From Deinococcus betulae (GTDB lineage: Bacteria > Deinococcota > Deinococci > Deinococcales > Deinococcaceae): DNA of 15,589 bases. Where the stretch lies: the NCBI RefSeq assembly GCF_020166395.1, contig NZ_JAIQXU010000048.1:1-15589 (forward strand), read 5' to 3'. How positions within the stretch are numbered: the stretch's first letter is position 1; each line of letters begins with the position of its first letter. Shown here piece by piece: positions 1 to 7,385 of the stretch. The notes beneath the pieces were generated by a model, which was not told the origin of the DNA, searched no databases, and saw nothing but the letters and a program-made list of their open reading frames with translations. A program made the position numbers and the translations under genes.

Positions 1-297
1 GTCCATCTTCATCCCAAGACGGCGCTGATCGGCGATGTCGGCTACCAGGGCGTCTGGCGGCATCACGGTCACTCGATCACACCGCACAACGGGACGAAGA
101 AAGCGCCGTTAACGCCTGAACAGCGTTAGCAGAACCAGGAACTGGCGTCGACCCGCCTGCGGGTTGAGCATGTTATTCAGCGTCTGAAGATTTTTCGCGT
201 GCTGAAGGACGTCTACCGTCACCGGAGGCGGCGCTTCTCCTTACGCGTCAATCTTATTGCGGCGGTGTGTAACCGCACCGTTGTCAGCGTGCCGTGA
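1..297 (+). pseudogene. IS5-family transposase, C-terminal remnant with in-frame stop
   Basis: Frame 1 from the window edge reads as the C-terminal part of a DDE transposase of the IS5 family, resembling the ISL2-type group. Visible landmarks are GDVGYQG (the second catalytic Asp region), TPHNGTKKAPLTPEQR, then RVEHVIQRLKIFRVL (the catalytic Glu region) and a basic tail RHRRRRF followed by NLIAAVCNRT. The reading frame is interrupted by TAG at 127-129, directly before QNQELAS, where relatives would be expected to have a residue such as Gln; a single CAG-to-TAG change would explain it. The natural stop is TGA at 295-297. The 5' part lies outside the window, so the left end and inverted repeats cannot be seen. 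The enzyme would have moved its own element by cut-and-paste; this copy should be inactive unless the stop is bypassed. Confidence 0.85.
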
Positions 298-311
298 CCT
301 CACAGGAGGTC
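296..311. terminator. Short hairpin after transposase stop
   Basis: GACCTC and GAGGTC form a perfect 6-bp stem with an ACAG loop, overlapping the transposase stop codon. No T-run follows. It could be a weak terminator or part of the element's right end. The left end of the element is not in the window, so an inverted-repeat match cannot be tested. Confidence 0.25.
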
Positions 312-554
312 TCGTGTGCCGTTTGTCTGGCGGGCCCTGCTGTTCGTGACGCGCGAGCGTTAAGCTCAGAGCGCCCAGACATCAAAAGGGTCGTGCTTGG
401 GTACTCTTGGGATGAACCGGCCGCCCGCAGCGTGACTCCCCAGCGCATTCGCCTCTATCCGTCCATCCGGAACAGCCCGGACAGCGCGACTCTTCGGAGC
501 ATTCTGGCCGCAGATGCGTGCGCGCCCGGCGCCGCTCCCGGGTAAGGTACACGG

Positions 555-1052
555 GTGACTCTTCGCTCCCACCTTCTGATCTCCCTGTGCACCGCCGTGA
601 TCACTGGAGGGGCCCAGGCGGGCAGTGCCGGTACGCTCCCGCTGATACCGACCCAGGTGCAGGTGGGGCAGGTCTGGCAGCTGACCGCTCGTCCCGCAGC
701 AGGCAAGCCGGTGACGGCCGATCTCTAGGTCGAGCGTGAGTTCTTGCTGGTCGGGTCCACCTCGCGCACCTTCGCATTGACCTCGCCTGGCGCGGGCAGC
801 GACCTATTTTTTATACCGTCCGATCAGGGCCTTGCGCTGAGTCTGCTGTATGGCAAAGATCGCGTCTACCGGTGCTTCGGTCTGTGGCCGGTGGGCGCGC
901 GGCAGGTCAGCGGCGTGCTGCTGAGCGGGTCGGCGGAGCGGACGAATACCCAGCTCGCCCAGGCGCAGCGAGGATCGGACTACAGCTTTCCCTCCCTGAT
1001 GGCCTTGATGCGTCGAGGTGGAGCCGGGACCTGCACCATCACCCTGCGCTGA
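555..1052 (+). pseudogene. Secreted small protein, broken by a nonsense codon
   Basis: A GTG at 555, preceded by a weak AAGG, opens a 166-codon frame. It begins with a clear signal peptide (basic TLRSH, a hydrophobic core LLISLCTAVIT, then GGAQA followed by GSAG, a good signal peptidase I site near residue 22). The frame is cut by TAG at 726-728 (codon 58) between TADL and VEREFLL and then continues in the same frame to a TGA at 1050-1052. One CAG-to-TAG change restores a protein of about 165 residues. The mature part has no motif I recognise; it carries two Cys (in VYRCFG and GTCTI) that could pair outside the cytoplasm. A protein starting downstream of the stop would lack the signal peptide, so I treat the gene as inactive. 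Function unknown. Confidence 0.6.
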
Positions 1053-1231
1053 GCGGGTGCGGAACAGAGTCGGCTCACGTAGACCCGGATTCCTCCTCGC
1101 AGGGAACGAAGGCTGCGAGAAATCAGCTTAAAGACTCACTTTCGCAGGAGCTTTATTGTGGGGAACGGGTCTGCGGAGCGTCGCCGTGAGCCAGCAGCGA
1201 AGTGACAAAGTCCTGCTAGCGAGAAGAGATG
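1053..1231. other. Intergenic stretch with a weak hairpin
   Basis: No credible gene. CTCGCAG (1096-1102) and CTGCGAG (1113-1119) can form a 7-bp stem with a 10-base loop after the decayed secreted-protein gene; no T-run follows on the plus strand, so it would be a weak terminator at best. Confidence 0.3.
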
Positions 1232-1264
1232 CAGGAGGCGGCTTGATTCTCAAGCCGCCTCCTG
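1232..1264 (-). terminator. Strong 15-bp hairpin ending the P47-like operon
   Basis: The arms 1232-1246 and 1250-1264 are perfectly complementary over 15 bp with a TTC loop. The hairpin sits 48 bases beyond the stop of the minus-strand gene at 1313 and is followed on that strand by the pyrimidine-rich CATCTCTTCTCG. This suits a factor-independent terminator for the two-gene operon. Its stem could also stop transcription arriving from the plus-strand side. Confidence 0.7.
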
Positions 1265-1312
1265 GGCCACCCTAGCTCCGCTGAGGTTAAGTTGCCAGAA
1301 CCTACTGTATCG

Positions 1313-2878
1313 TTAGTTCGCCACTAGAGAACCAGACAATTGCAGCGTACCGTTCAAACTGGCCTGCTTCAAGGTAAATTCCGCATCATTTGACCAAGTA
1401 TATTTTAGAGCTGTGTTGGCGATAAGGTCATTCAGAGGGGGCAGTTCGTCTGGAACATCACCAGCCATCCATTCTGGGATTGCCTCAGCCACCACCATGA
1501 CTGCCTCAACTAATCCTACAGCGACAATAGTTATTATTATCGTCTTGGATACATTTGCAGCAGTTGCGCTGGCGGCTCCAATCCAAACGCCAATAACAGC
1601 AACGATCATGTCTATAAGTGCAAGAGTAATTTCCACCCAATCGGCAATATCGGTCCAACTGTTTTCAACAGGGCTTTGGGCTTCGTAGTAAGTGATATAC
1701 TGCTTACCGTTCTTCTCAATCAAATTGTATTTATAGAATGCTGTCGTCTCTATATATGTGTCAATTCCAGGAGAGACATGTATACAAACGTACGTATAAA
1801 TTTCTAGCTGGTCGCCATTAATCTTCAGATGAAAATTTTTCACTTTTGGGGTATAAGAGCTCCCAGCGACAGAGACGTCATCTAGATTGAAAGTTTGTCC
1901 TGCCGACAGAGTGATTTGCGAGTTATCAACTCTAAAAGTATCAGAATTAGCATTTTTGAAAGCAATTGTCATGCTTGGCAGTATCATATTGGCATACATT
2001 AGATCGGGCGAGATATTGAAGCAAGTGTCGTATCCCAAAGGTATAGATCCTGGCTGTAAGCTAGGCAATGAATTCCTTGAGCTTCGATTATTAACCATGC
2101 TCAAGACTGCGAAGAATGATGAATTAGGTTCACTTCCCCTTTGATATGCATAAGCTGTTTCGGTGGGTTGAATCCAGTTAAAGCTAGAATCTGTACCTTG
2201 ACCATTTAAAGTAAATGTGTTGAAAACATGTTGAAACGCTGAAAGATTTTTACTCCCCCAGCTTTCGAGCACACTGGTCAAGCCAGCTAAAACGTCCGGG
2301 ATATCATCTGCCGGGATGTTTGACACGTCCCCTAGATCAATATCCATAATTGAGAGTGCTGGTGTCTGGAGGGTCGCCACCGGATTGACCTTGTACTCAA
2401 ACATTTGGCCATTTCCACTCTCCTGCTTAGGCTCAGCCTCGACAGCTCGGAGAGACACTTCTACATAGGCAGTCGCGCCTTTAATAAGGTAAGACATTTT
2501 TGCATCGTCAGAACCAATCGTGAGATTGCAGCTGATATCATTCCAAGTCATTGTAAGGCGATCACCGCTTAGATCGCCAGCTGACGCCAGGAGCCAAGCT
2601 CCGAATGATCCACTCTCAGCTTTAACGGCAGCCGTAATTTTAGTTGCGAGAACATCTTCCTGCCAATCTTGAGGATACTGATCTCGATTTTTTTCCATAT
2701 TGTTGATAATGAAATTGTTCAGCTGTTCATATGTAGCCGAGAACACTGTATCCCAATTGTTCGTCAGAAAAGGTTGTGAAGCCGCCACCTTCTGATGCCG
2801 TTTAGGTCTCGAATTTGGGTTAAAAAATTCGATTCTCGTGCCAGATTCAGTTTTTAGAATATTCTTGATTTTTAACAT
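1313..2878 (-). CDS. P47/OrfX-like TULIP-family protein (paralogue A)
   Basis: A 521-residue protein starting at ATG 2878, chosen because GAGGAG lies six bases upstream; the longer open frame to 2974 runs back into the preceding gene. The N-terminus carries SGTRIE (12-17) and TNNWDTVF (39-46). A WDTV-type motif near the start is a hallmark of the Clostridium P47/OrfX family, whose solved members have TULIP folds (elongated lipid-binding-like barrels). It is clearly paralogous to the protein at 7380-8972: shared SPGID.YIE (369-377), AGDVP (472-476), SLNG (507-510) and GSIP. Residues about 416-467 hold two hydrophobic helices rich in Ala, Gly and Val, before PEWMAGDVP. There is no signal peptide. 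It is the second gene of an operon, 20 bases after the 427-aa gene. Its base composition is lower in GC than flanking genes, suggesting transfer. Partner and substrate are unknown; P47/OrfX proteins usually sit beside protein toxins, but none is seen here. Confidence 0.75.
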   Translation of the reverse strand: MLKIKNILKTESGTRIEFFNPNSRPKRHQKVAASQPFLTNNWDTVFSATYEQLNNFIINNMEKNRDQYPQDWQEDVLATKITAAVKAESGSFGAWLLASAGDLSGDRLTMTWNDISCNLTIGSDDAKMSYLIKGATAYVEVSLRAVEAEPKQESGNGQMFEYKVNPVATLQTPALSIMDIDLGDVSNIPADDIPDVLAGLTSVLESWGSKNLSAFQHVFNTFTLNGQGTDSSFNWIQPTETAYAYQRGSEPNSSFFAVLSMVNNRSSRNSLPSLQPGSIPLGYDTCFNISPDLMYANMILPSMTIAFKNANSDTFRVDNSQITLSAGQTFNLDDVSVAGSSYTPKVKNFHLKINGDQLEIYTYVCIHVSPGIDTYIETTAFYKYNLIEKNGKQYITYYEAQSPVENSWTDIADWVEITLALIDMIVAVIGVWIGAASATAANVSKTIIITIVAVGLVEAVMVVAEAIPEWMAGDVPDELPPLNDLIANTALKYTWSNDAEFTLKQASLNGTLQLSGSLVAN

Positions 2879-2884
2879 TTTATA

Positions 2885-2890
2885 CTCCTC
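2885..2890 (-). promoter_or_regulatory. Ribosome site deciding the start at 2878
   Basis: GAGGAG on the minus strand, six bases before ATG 2878, between the stop of the upstream gene (2899) and this start. It fixes the start 32 codons inside the longest open frame. Confidence 0.8.
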
Positions 2891-2898
2891 TATTGATG

Positions 2899-4182
2899 CT
2901 ACAGATTTGCAAATGTTAGCAGATCGGTGTTGAGAGTTACACCAACAGCATGTGAGCTTTGGCTTTGTGACCACCCGACATTGGTTTGTATAGCCGAGAG
3001 TCCGAGCTTATTAAGCAAGCCCACTAAGTCATCTTGGATGTCACTAGAGATGACGCTGACAATGGCGTCGGTTACGGAATATACGATCGGTCCACCTGCA
3101 GCCCACCACCAGGGAATTTCTGCGTCATGATGAACTATCGGAAATGGGTCCGATGCGAAACTCAATTGCTGCTTAGCTTCTGAAAATAATAAAGGAAGGC
3201 TAGCTTGATATGAGAATGTCATATTAATTCCCATATAAAGATCACAATGACCATTTAGTGAAATAGAAACTACATTATGCCCATTGTTAACTATCATTTC
3301 GTCAATTACCGGCGTATAATTGATAGACCCAACTTTAACCTCACTTAGATTGAAAGAATGCCTAACTGTAATTCGGCTATTATTTCTATCAAATTGCAAA
3401 TTATCAGCTGATAAGTGACCCTGAAATGAAGCGGGCAGCTGTGGCATAATCACATACTGCAAAAACGTATTCCCACTGAGGACCGTAGTACTGTTACTTC
3501 CTGAAGCACCGGGTAAAAAAGACGCTTCAAGCGTTGTGGCGTTAGGCTTCGTATGGCCATCAAGCATAGCAAGGATAGCTAAGTAGCCTGCATAATTTGC
3601 TGCAGTCAGCGATGTATACGCTGACGATGTTGTCTGTAACCACGGTTCGCCTGACACCAACAGGGTCGCCAACACGGCATTCAGCGGCGCTGCATGGTCG
3701 GCTACCACTTGTGCCATCTGGTTTTGAAGATCTCGCTGTCCATCAAGGCCGAGGTCATTCAAGACATCCACAGGGCCTTCAATGATCATCGGCGTCACCT
3801 TGCCAGGTTGCGGCGGATCCCCCAACAATCCCGCTTGCGATAAATCCATCGTCAAGCTCTCCGCGCCACTCAATGCCAGAAATTCAAGAGAGATCGCCAT
3901 CTCTAAGCCAACATTTAAAAGATCTAATGTCGCTCCATCTTCAGAGGTGTAGACTCCTTCCACAATTTGAAAGTACAGGAGCAGGAGATTAGCCTGAGTG
4001 CTAGGGCGTATGCCCAGCGGACCAATGGTGCCCTGAGCGGTGTATGGTCTCGGTGCACCATGGGCGTTCCCGCCCTGAATAGTGAACGTGCTCAGCACTT
4101 CGGCACTCCTGGGTCCGAGTCCAAGATTGATAAAACTCAGTGGCGCCACAGCAGCGGTATCCCAGCCTTCTAAAGAGGGCAT
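2899..4182 (-). CDS. P47/OrfX-like TULIP-family protein (divergent paralogue C)
   Basis: A 427-residue protein, first full gene of the minus-strand operon; ATG 4182 follows GGGAGAGAGG. GWDT at 6-9 takes the place of the NNWDTVF motif of the two longer paralogues, so it lacks their roughly 40-residue N-terminal extension. Homology shows best in the middle: LQYVIMPQLPASFQG (241-255) and NSRITV...KVGSINYTPVID (268-294) line up with LLPSLHLQF and KVGAINY in the 530-aa protein. DPFPIVHHDAEIPWWW (345-360) takes the place of their SW..[IV]ADW segment. It lacks the long Ala/Gly-rich double helix of the other two and has a shorter hydrophobic stretch at 363-378. No signal peptide or membrane anchor is evident. 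Only 20 bases separate it from the next gene, so the two are probably made together and may act as a complex. Its 3' half is more AT-rich than its 5' half. Family assignment is firmer through its paralogues than alone. Confidence 0.65.
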   Translation of the reverse strand: MPSLEGWDTAAVAPLSFINLGLGPRSAEVLSTFTIQGGNAHGAPRPYTAQGTIGPLGIRPSTQANLLLLYFQIVEGVYTSEDGATLDLLNVGLEMAISLEFLALSGAESLTMDLSQAGLLGDPPQPGKVTPMIIEGPVDVLNDLGLDGQRDLQNQMAQVVADHAAPLNAVLATLLVSGEPWLQTTSSAYTSLTAANYAGYLAILAMLDGHTKPNATTLEASFLPGASGSNSTTVLSGNTFLQYVIMPQLPASFQGHLSADNLQFDRNNSRITVRHSFNLSEVKVGSINYTPVIDEMIVNNGHNVVSISLNGHCDLYMGINMTFSYQASLPLLFSEAKQQLSFASDPFPIVHHDAEIPWWWAAGGPIVYSVTDAIVSVISSDIQDDLVGLLNKLGLSAIQTNVGWSQSQSSHAVGVTLNTDLLTFANL

Positions 4183-4259
4183 ATCCTCTCTCCCACTGCT
4201 GGCGGCCGGAACACGTCCCTGGTATGGGCGCGCATTCTCACGTGTAATAGGTCAAACAT
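4170..4259 (-). CDS. Possible 29-aa leader peptide overlapping the operon start
   Basis: ATG 4259 is preceded, ten bases upstream, by AAGGAGGAG (4278-4270) and opens a 30-codon frame beginning MFDLLHVRMRAH and ending in TAG at 4172-4170, 13 bases inside the 427-aa gene. The ribosome site and start context resemble those of the third paralogue (GGAGGAG, then CGATCTATG at 8972) and lie at almost the same distance from the shared repeat block. The ancestral start of this transcription unit may therefore survive here as a leader peptide that couples translation to the 427-aa gene. The peptide itself has no recognisable feature. It may be a chance frame. Confidence 0.4.
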   Translation of the reverse strand: MFDLLHVRMRAHTRDVFRPPAVGERICPL

Positions 4260-4377
4260 AGATCACTCGCTCCTCCTTCACTGCTGGGTCAACGGGGCGA
4301 CAAGACTTGGACACGGAGGCGTCCAGACGAATACGTGCAGTTTTGCCTGATGTGTCAGCTTTTCCCTGAACGTGCCT

Positions 4378-4424
4378 CAAGTCTGCCTAGGGTCCAGTAA
4401 GCTGGCCGTAAACGTCTCGTAAAC
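4378..4424 (-). promoter_or_regulatory. Putative SARP-type operator: three GTAARC repeats at 11-bp pitch
   Basis: On the plus strand GTAAGC (4397), GTAAAC (4408) and GTAAAC (4419) start exactly 11 bp apart, one helical turn, so all lie on the same DNA face. The flank CAAGTCTGCC begins at 4378. The same arrangement occurs before the third paralogue (9084-9119), with 27 of 36 bases identical over the block and the flank exactly 19 bp before the first repeat in both. Direct repeats at 11-bp pitch are the known operator form of SARP/OmpR-type winged-helix activators, and an AfsR/SARP-like gene starts about 190 bp away. The operon gene start lies about 195-240 bp downstream on the minus strand. 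No convincing -10 box could be picked. Binding by the neighbouring regulator is inferred. Confidence 0.65.
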
Positions 4425-4616
4425 AGATTGAAAGTCTAGGTTTATGTCGGGCCAGGGGTGGCGAAAATTGGACGCTACTTCATGTCATCTCGTCAACTGA
4501 CGGGCGAACGGAGTCTGTAACCTGATTGAAGGGAATTTCACTGCCAACGCTGTCGGGCTTCAATCCTCTGATTTCACGTCCGCCCTGCTGCTGGCCTGTC
4601 AGCTCGTCTCAACAAG
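4425..4616. other. Divergent intergenic region before the regulator
   Basis: Together with 4260-4377 this is the long gap between the minus-strand P47-like operon and the plus-strand regulator. Beyond the 11-bp-phased repeats I see no clear sigma-70 promoter, no ribosome site close to the regulator's start and no RNA gene. The regulator's promoter presumably lies here. Confidence 0.4.
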
Positions 4617-7385
4617 TTGCCAAGATCTTCTCTTCAGACTGCGGCCACCGTGACTATCCCCTCCTCACCAGCGGTGTCCTGTCTGCCTTATCTTCAGACG
4701 CTCGGCACCTGGAGTCTTTCCTCTAGGCTCCTGACGCGGCCACTCGCACTGTTGCTCCTCACGTACCTGGCCGTTGAAGGGCCGCAGCGACGTTCTACGC
4801 TCTGGACCCTGTTCTGGCCTGATGCCGCACATCCCACAACGAATCTGCGGATGACACTGCGCCATATCCAGCGTCAAGCCTCAGGCGTCATGTCTCAGCC
4901 CACGCCAGACACGCTGGCTTTCGACGGACCATGTGACTACCAAGAACTGTGCACGGCGCTGGGACGGCATGAGGTGGCCGAGCTCCTTCGTCTCTACAGG
5001 GGCTGTTTTCTCTATCAGGTTCGGATTCCCGAACACCTGACTGACCTCACTGAATGGGCCCAGTCGGTACAAATGACGACTGCCCGTCGTGTTCGGGCCA
5101 GTCTGCTTCAAGGGGCCGATTACGCCCTGCAGGACAGGCAGGTTGATGAAGCGCGTCTTCTGGTTGAACGAGCGACGCAGTTACCAGGCGCGCCACTCTT
5201 TGCGACAACTGAACTCGAGCACATCTGCCGCCTGCTTCACGCCACGACCAGTTCACTCCTTCCCCCCCTTCTGGCAGAATTGCAGGCCCACGGGGTACAG
5301 CTGACGCTTCAGCCGCCAGCCGCTCGGCCACCCTCTCGCCCGATTCTCTTGCCCCGGCACCACACGCCCTTCTTTGGCCGGACGGAACAGGTCGAAGCGA
5401 TGTGCGACCTGTTAAGCCGATCCGATGTGCAACTAGTCACGGTTCAAGGAGAAGGAGGCATAGGCAAAACGAAACTCGCGGTTGAAGTGGCTCACCGGGC
5501 GACACTCCCGGTTCTTTTTCTTCCGTTGGAGCACCATTCGTCGGCAGCGAGGGCGGCCGCATGGCTGAGCGACGCCCTCCAACTGTCAACTGAGCGCCCC
5601 CTCCTTGACCGTATGGCCGCTTATTTTCAGCGGATACCTACACTGCTGGTGCTTGATAATGCAGAACACCTTACCGATCTTCTTCCTGGACTGGCTGAGC
5701 TCCTCCAACGCTGTCCGGCCCTCAAGGTGTTGGTCACGTCTCGGATTCGCCTGGGCCTTCAAGAAGAATGGGTCGTGCCTCTCGCTGGACTGGCACATAG
5801 GGCTGCTCAAGACAATGAGGCCATCCAATTTTTTGTGAGTCGTGTTCAGCGGCTTCAGCCTGGCTTTCGCATGGAGACAGCTTCGCTTCCTCTGTTAAGA
5901 GAACTGGTCACCCTGACAGCAGGCTCGCCTCTCGCCTTGGAACTGTCAGCAGGATGGATGCGGACCTTGACCCTCTCTGAAGTCTTGGAAGCGATGCGTG
6001 AGCACCCCTCTACCCTCACCGCCGCCGACCAGAATGTGCCCGCGAGACACCAAAGTATGATGGAGGTGTTTAAGCAGTCTTGGAGTCGCCTTCCTGATGA
6101 CGAGCGCCAGGTGCTCACTGGACTCAGCGTGTTTCAAGATGGGTTCACGTTGGAAGCGGCGTCGGCCGTCACAGGGGCGACACCTGCGGTGCTGGCACTG
6201 TTGGTTGATCATTCTCTCTTGTGGTGGGACGCGGCAGGCCGGTTTCGTCAGCATCCGCTGGGGCGGCAGTATGCCAGTGTTCAATTACAGCTTGACCCTG
6301 TGGTAGAAACGGCCCACAAGCGGCGTCATGCCGAGTACTACGTGGCCTTGGTCGAACCTTGGTTCAGGACACTGCACTCCCAAGGACAGACCCTTCTTCC
6401 TCGATTGGATCAAGAGGCCTCCAATCTGCGAGCCGTCTTCCAGTGGGCAGGGCAGGCACAGGAGGCAGAAATCACACTTCGATTGGGAACCGCCCTGTTC
6501 TACTACTGGTTCCTTTACCGCCCAAGCCAGAGTCCGGTGCGGTGGGTTCGCACTGCACTGGACTCTGAGGCAGTCACCGGCGAAGTCCGGGTGCGCGCTT
6601 TGTGGGTACTGGGCGCCCTGCTCTTGCGGCAGCGTGAGGTCCTCGAAGCTCGACTCTGGCTCACAGCCTGCCGAGATCTCAGCCGTCACCTTAGACTGCC
6701 GGCCTGGGAAGCAGAGGCGGAATTGAATCTGGGTGCCTGCGCCCTCAGACGCGGAGACCTGCCTCTGGCCCAGTTGGCGTGTTCAAGGAGCTTGACGCTC
6801 TTTGAGCAGGCGGGTGCAGACTTGACCGCCGTCAAGATGTACTTGGGCGTGGTGGCAAGTCGGGGTGGAGAGGGTGCGACGGCTCATCAATGGTATCTCG
6901 AGGCGCTTCAAGAGGCGGAGCGCACGCACAATCACTTGGACCGGGTCAATGTGCTTCGTCATCTGGGCGAATGGGCATTGTCGGCTGGGGATCTGGACAA
7001 GGCCCAGGAGTCGCTGCTGACCTGTTTACGAGAGTCGCAGCGCTTGCACGTGCCGCTCGTGGCGGTCCACAGTTTGAATGGGCTGGCTGGCCTCCTGAGC
7101 TTGCGAGGGAGTGCTGACGTGGCCGTCAGTGTCTGGACGACCTGGGAGACCCTGGTAGATGCACAGGGGTTGAAGCTGATTATTGAAGCCCCACCGCTTT
7201 TGCGAGAACTTCGCGCTGCCACCCAGATCCACCTTCGACCCAGTCAAATTGAACATGCTCAGGCACGGGGTCAGGCGTGGTCATTGACAGAGGTTCACGA
7301 TGTGCTGATGACCTTCCTGAATATGAAGAACAGCACGACCTTCAGCCCAAGTGCAGGTCGTGCTGTCGGCTGCAATGGGTTATGA
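4617..7385 (+). CDS. AfsR/SARP-like ATPase transcriptional regulator
   Basis: A protein of up to 922 residues. Residues about 23-85 (LQTLGTWSL, then LALLLLTYLAVEGPQRRSTLWTLFWPD and NLRMTLRHIQ) match the winged-helix DNA-binding domain of SARP/OmpR-like regulators. About 100-225 is helical and BTAD-like. An NTPase of the NB-ARC/STAND type follows: FFGR (252-255), Walker A GEGGIGKTK (278-286), Walker B TLLVLDNAEH (342-351), VLVTSR (371-376) and GSPLALEL (436-443). The C-terminal half, from about 630, is made of TPR-like helical repeats. Such proteins are signal-gated activators that oligomerise on ATP. The start is uncertain: TTG 4617 is the first candidate after a stop at 4569-4571; GTG 4650 and GTG 4674 are others, and none has a ribosome site. 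The gene lies between P47-like units that share an 11-bp-phased repeat, so it probably controls them. Its last codons overlap the convergent gene by 6 bp and encode a terminator hairpin. Confidence 0.85.
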   Translation: MPRSSLQTAATVTIPSSPAVSCLPYLQTLGTWSLSSRLLTRPLALLLLTYLAVEGPQRRSTLWTLFWPDAAHPTTNLRMTLRHIQRQASGVMSQPTPDTLAFDGPCDYQELCTALGRHEVAELLRLYRGCFLYQVRIPEHLTDLTEWAQSVQMTTARRVRASLLQGADYALQDRQVDEARLLVERATQLPGAPLFATTELEHICRLLHATTSSLLPPLLAELQAHGVQLTLQPPAARPPSRPILLPRHHTPFFGRTEQVEAMCDLLSRSDVQLVTVQGEGGIGKTKLAVEVAHRATLPVLFLPLEHHSSAARAAAWLSDALQLSTERPLLDRMAAYFQRIPTLLVLDNAEHLTDLLPGLAELLQRCPALKVLVTSRIRLGLQEEWVVPLAGLAHRAAQDNEAIQFFVSRVQRLQPGFRMETASLPLLRELVTLTAGSPLALELSAGWMRTLTLSEVLEAMREHPSTLTAADQNVPARHQSMMEVFKQSWSRLPDDERQVLTGLSVFQDGFTLEAASAVTGATPAVLALLVDHSLLWWDAAGRFRQHPLGRQYASVQLQLDPVVETAHKRRHAEYYVALVEPWFRTLHSQGQTLLPRLDQEASNLRAVFQWAGQAQEAEITLRLGTALFYYWFLYRPSQSPVRWVRTALDSEAVTGEVRVRALWVLGALLLRQREVLEARLWLTACRDLSRHLRLPAWEAEAELNLGACALRRGDLPLAQLACSRSLTLFEQAGADLTAVKMYLGVVASRGGEGATAHQWYLEALQEAERTHNHLDRVNVLRHLGEWALSAGDLDKAQESLLTCLRESQRLHVPLVAVHSLNGLAGLLSLRGSADVAVSVWTTWETLVDAQGLKLIIEAPPLLRELRAATQIHLRPSQIEHAQARGQAWSLTEVHDVLMTFLNMKNSTTFSPSAGRAVGCNGL
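7330..7366 (-). terminator. 12-bp hairpin inside the regulator's 3' end
   Basis: ACAGCACGACCT (7330-7341) and AGGTCGTGCTGT (7355-7366) form a perfect 12-bp stem with a 13-base loop. It starts 13 bases past the stop of the minus-strand P47-like gene (7380) and is followed on that strand by TTCTTCATATTC, so it suits that gene as a terminator. It lies within the coding end of the convergent regulator, whose last residues (about NSTTFSPSAGRAVGCNGL) are thus encoded by terminator sequence. Confidence 0.65.

Noticed and set aside
294..545. 83-aa plus-strand frame after the transposase
   Set aside because: It starts inside the transposase stop region with no ribosome site and has no coding character; it overlaps nothing recognisable.
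2879..2974. Longer N-terminus for the 521-aa protein
   Set aside because: The extra 32 residues overlap the upstream gene, and GAGGAG sits correctly for ATG 2878.
4526..4726. 66-aa plus-strand frame overlapping the regulator start
   Set aside because: No ribosome site, and it lies in a different frame from the winged-helix domain, which is well supported.
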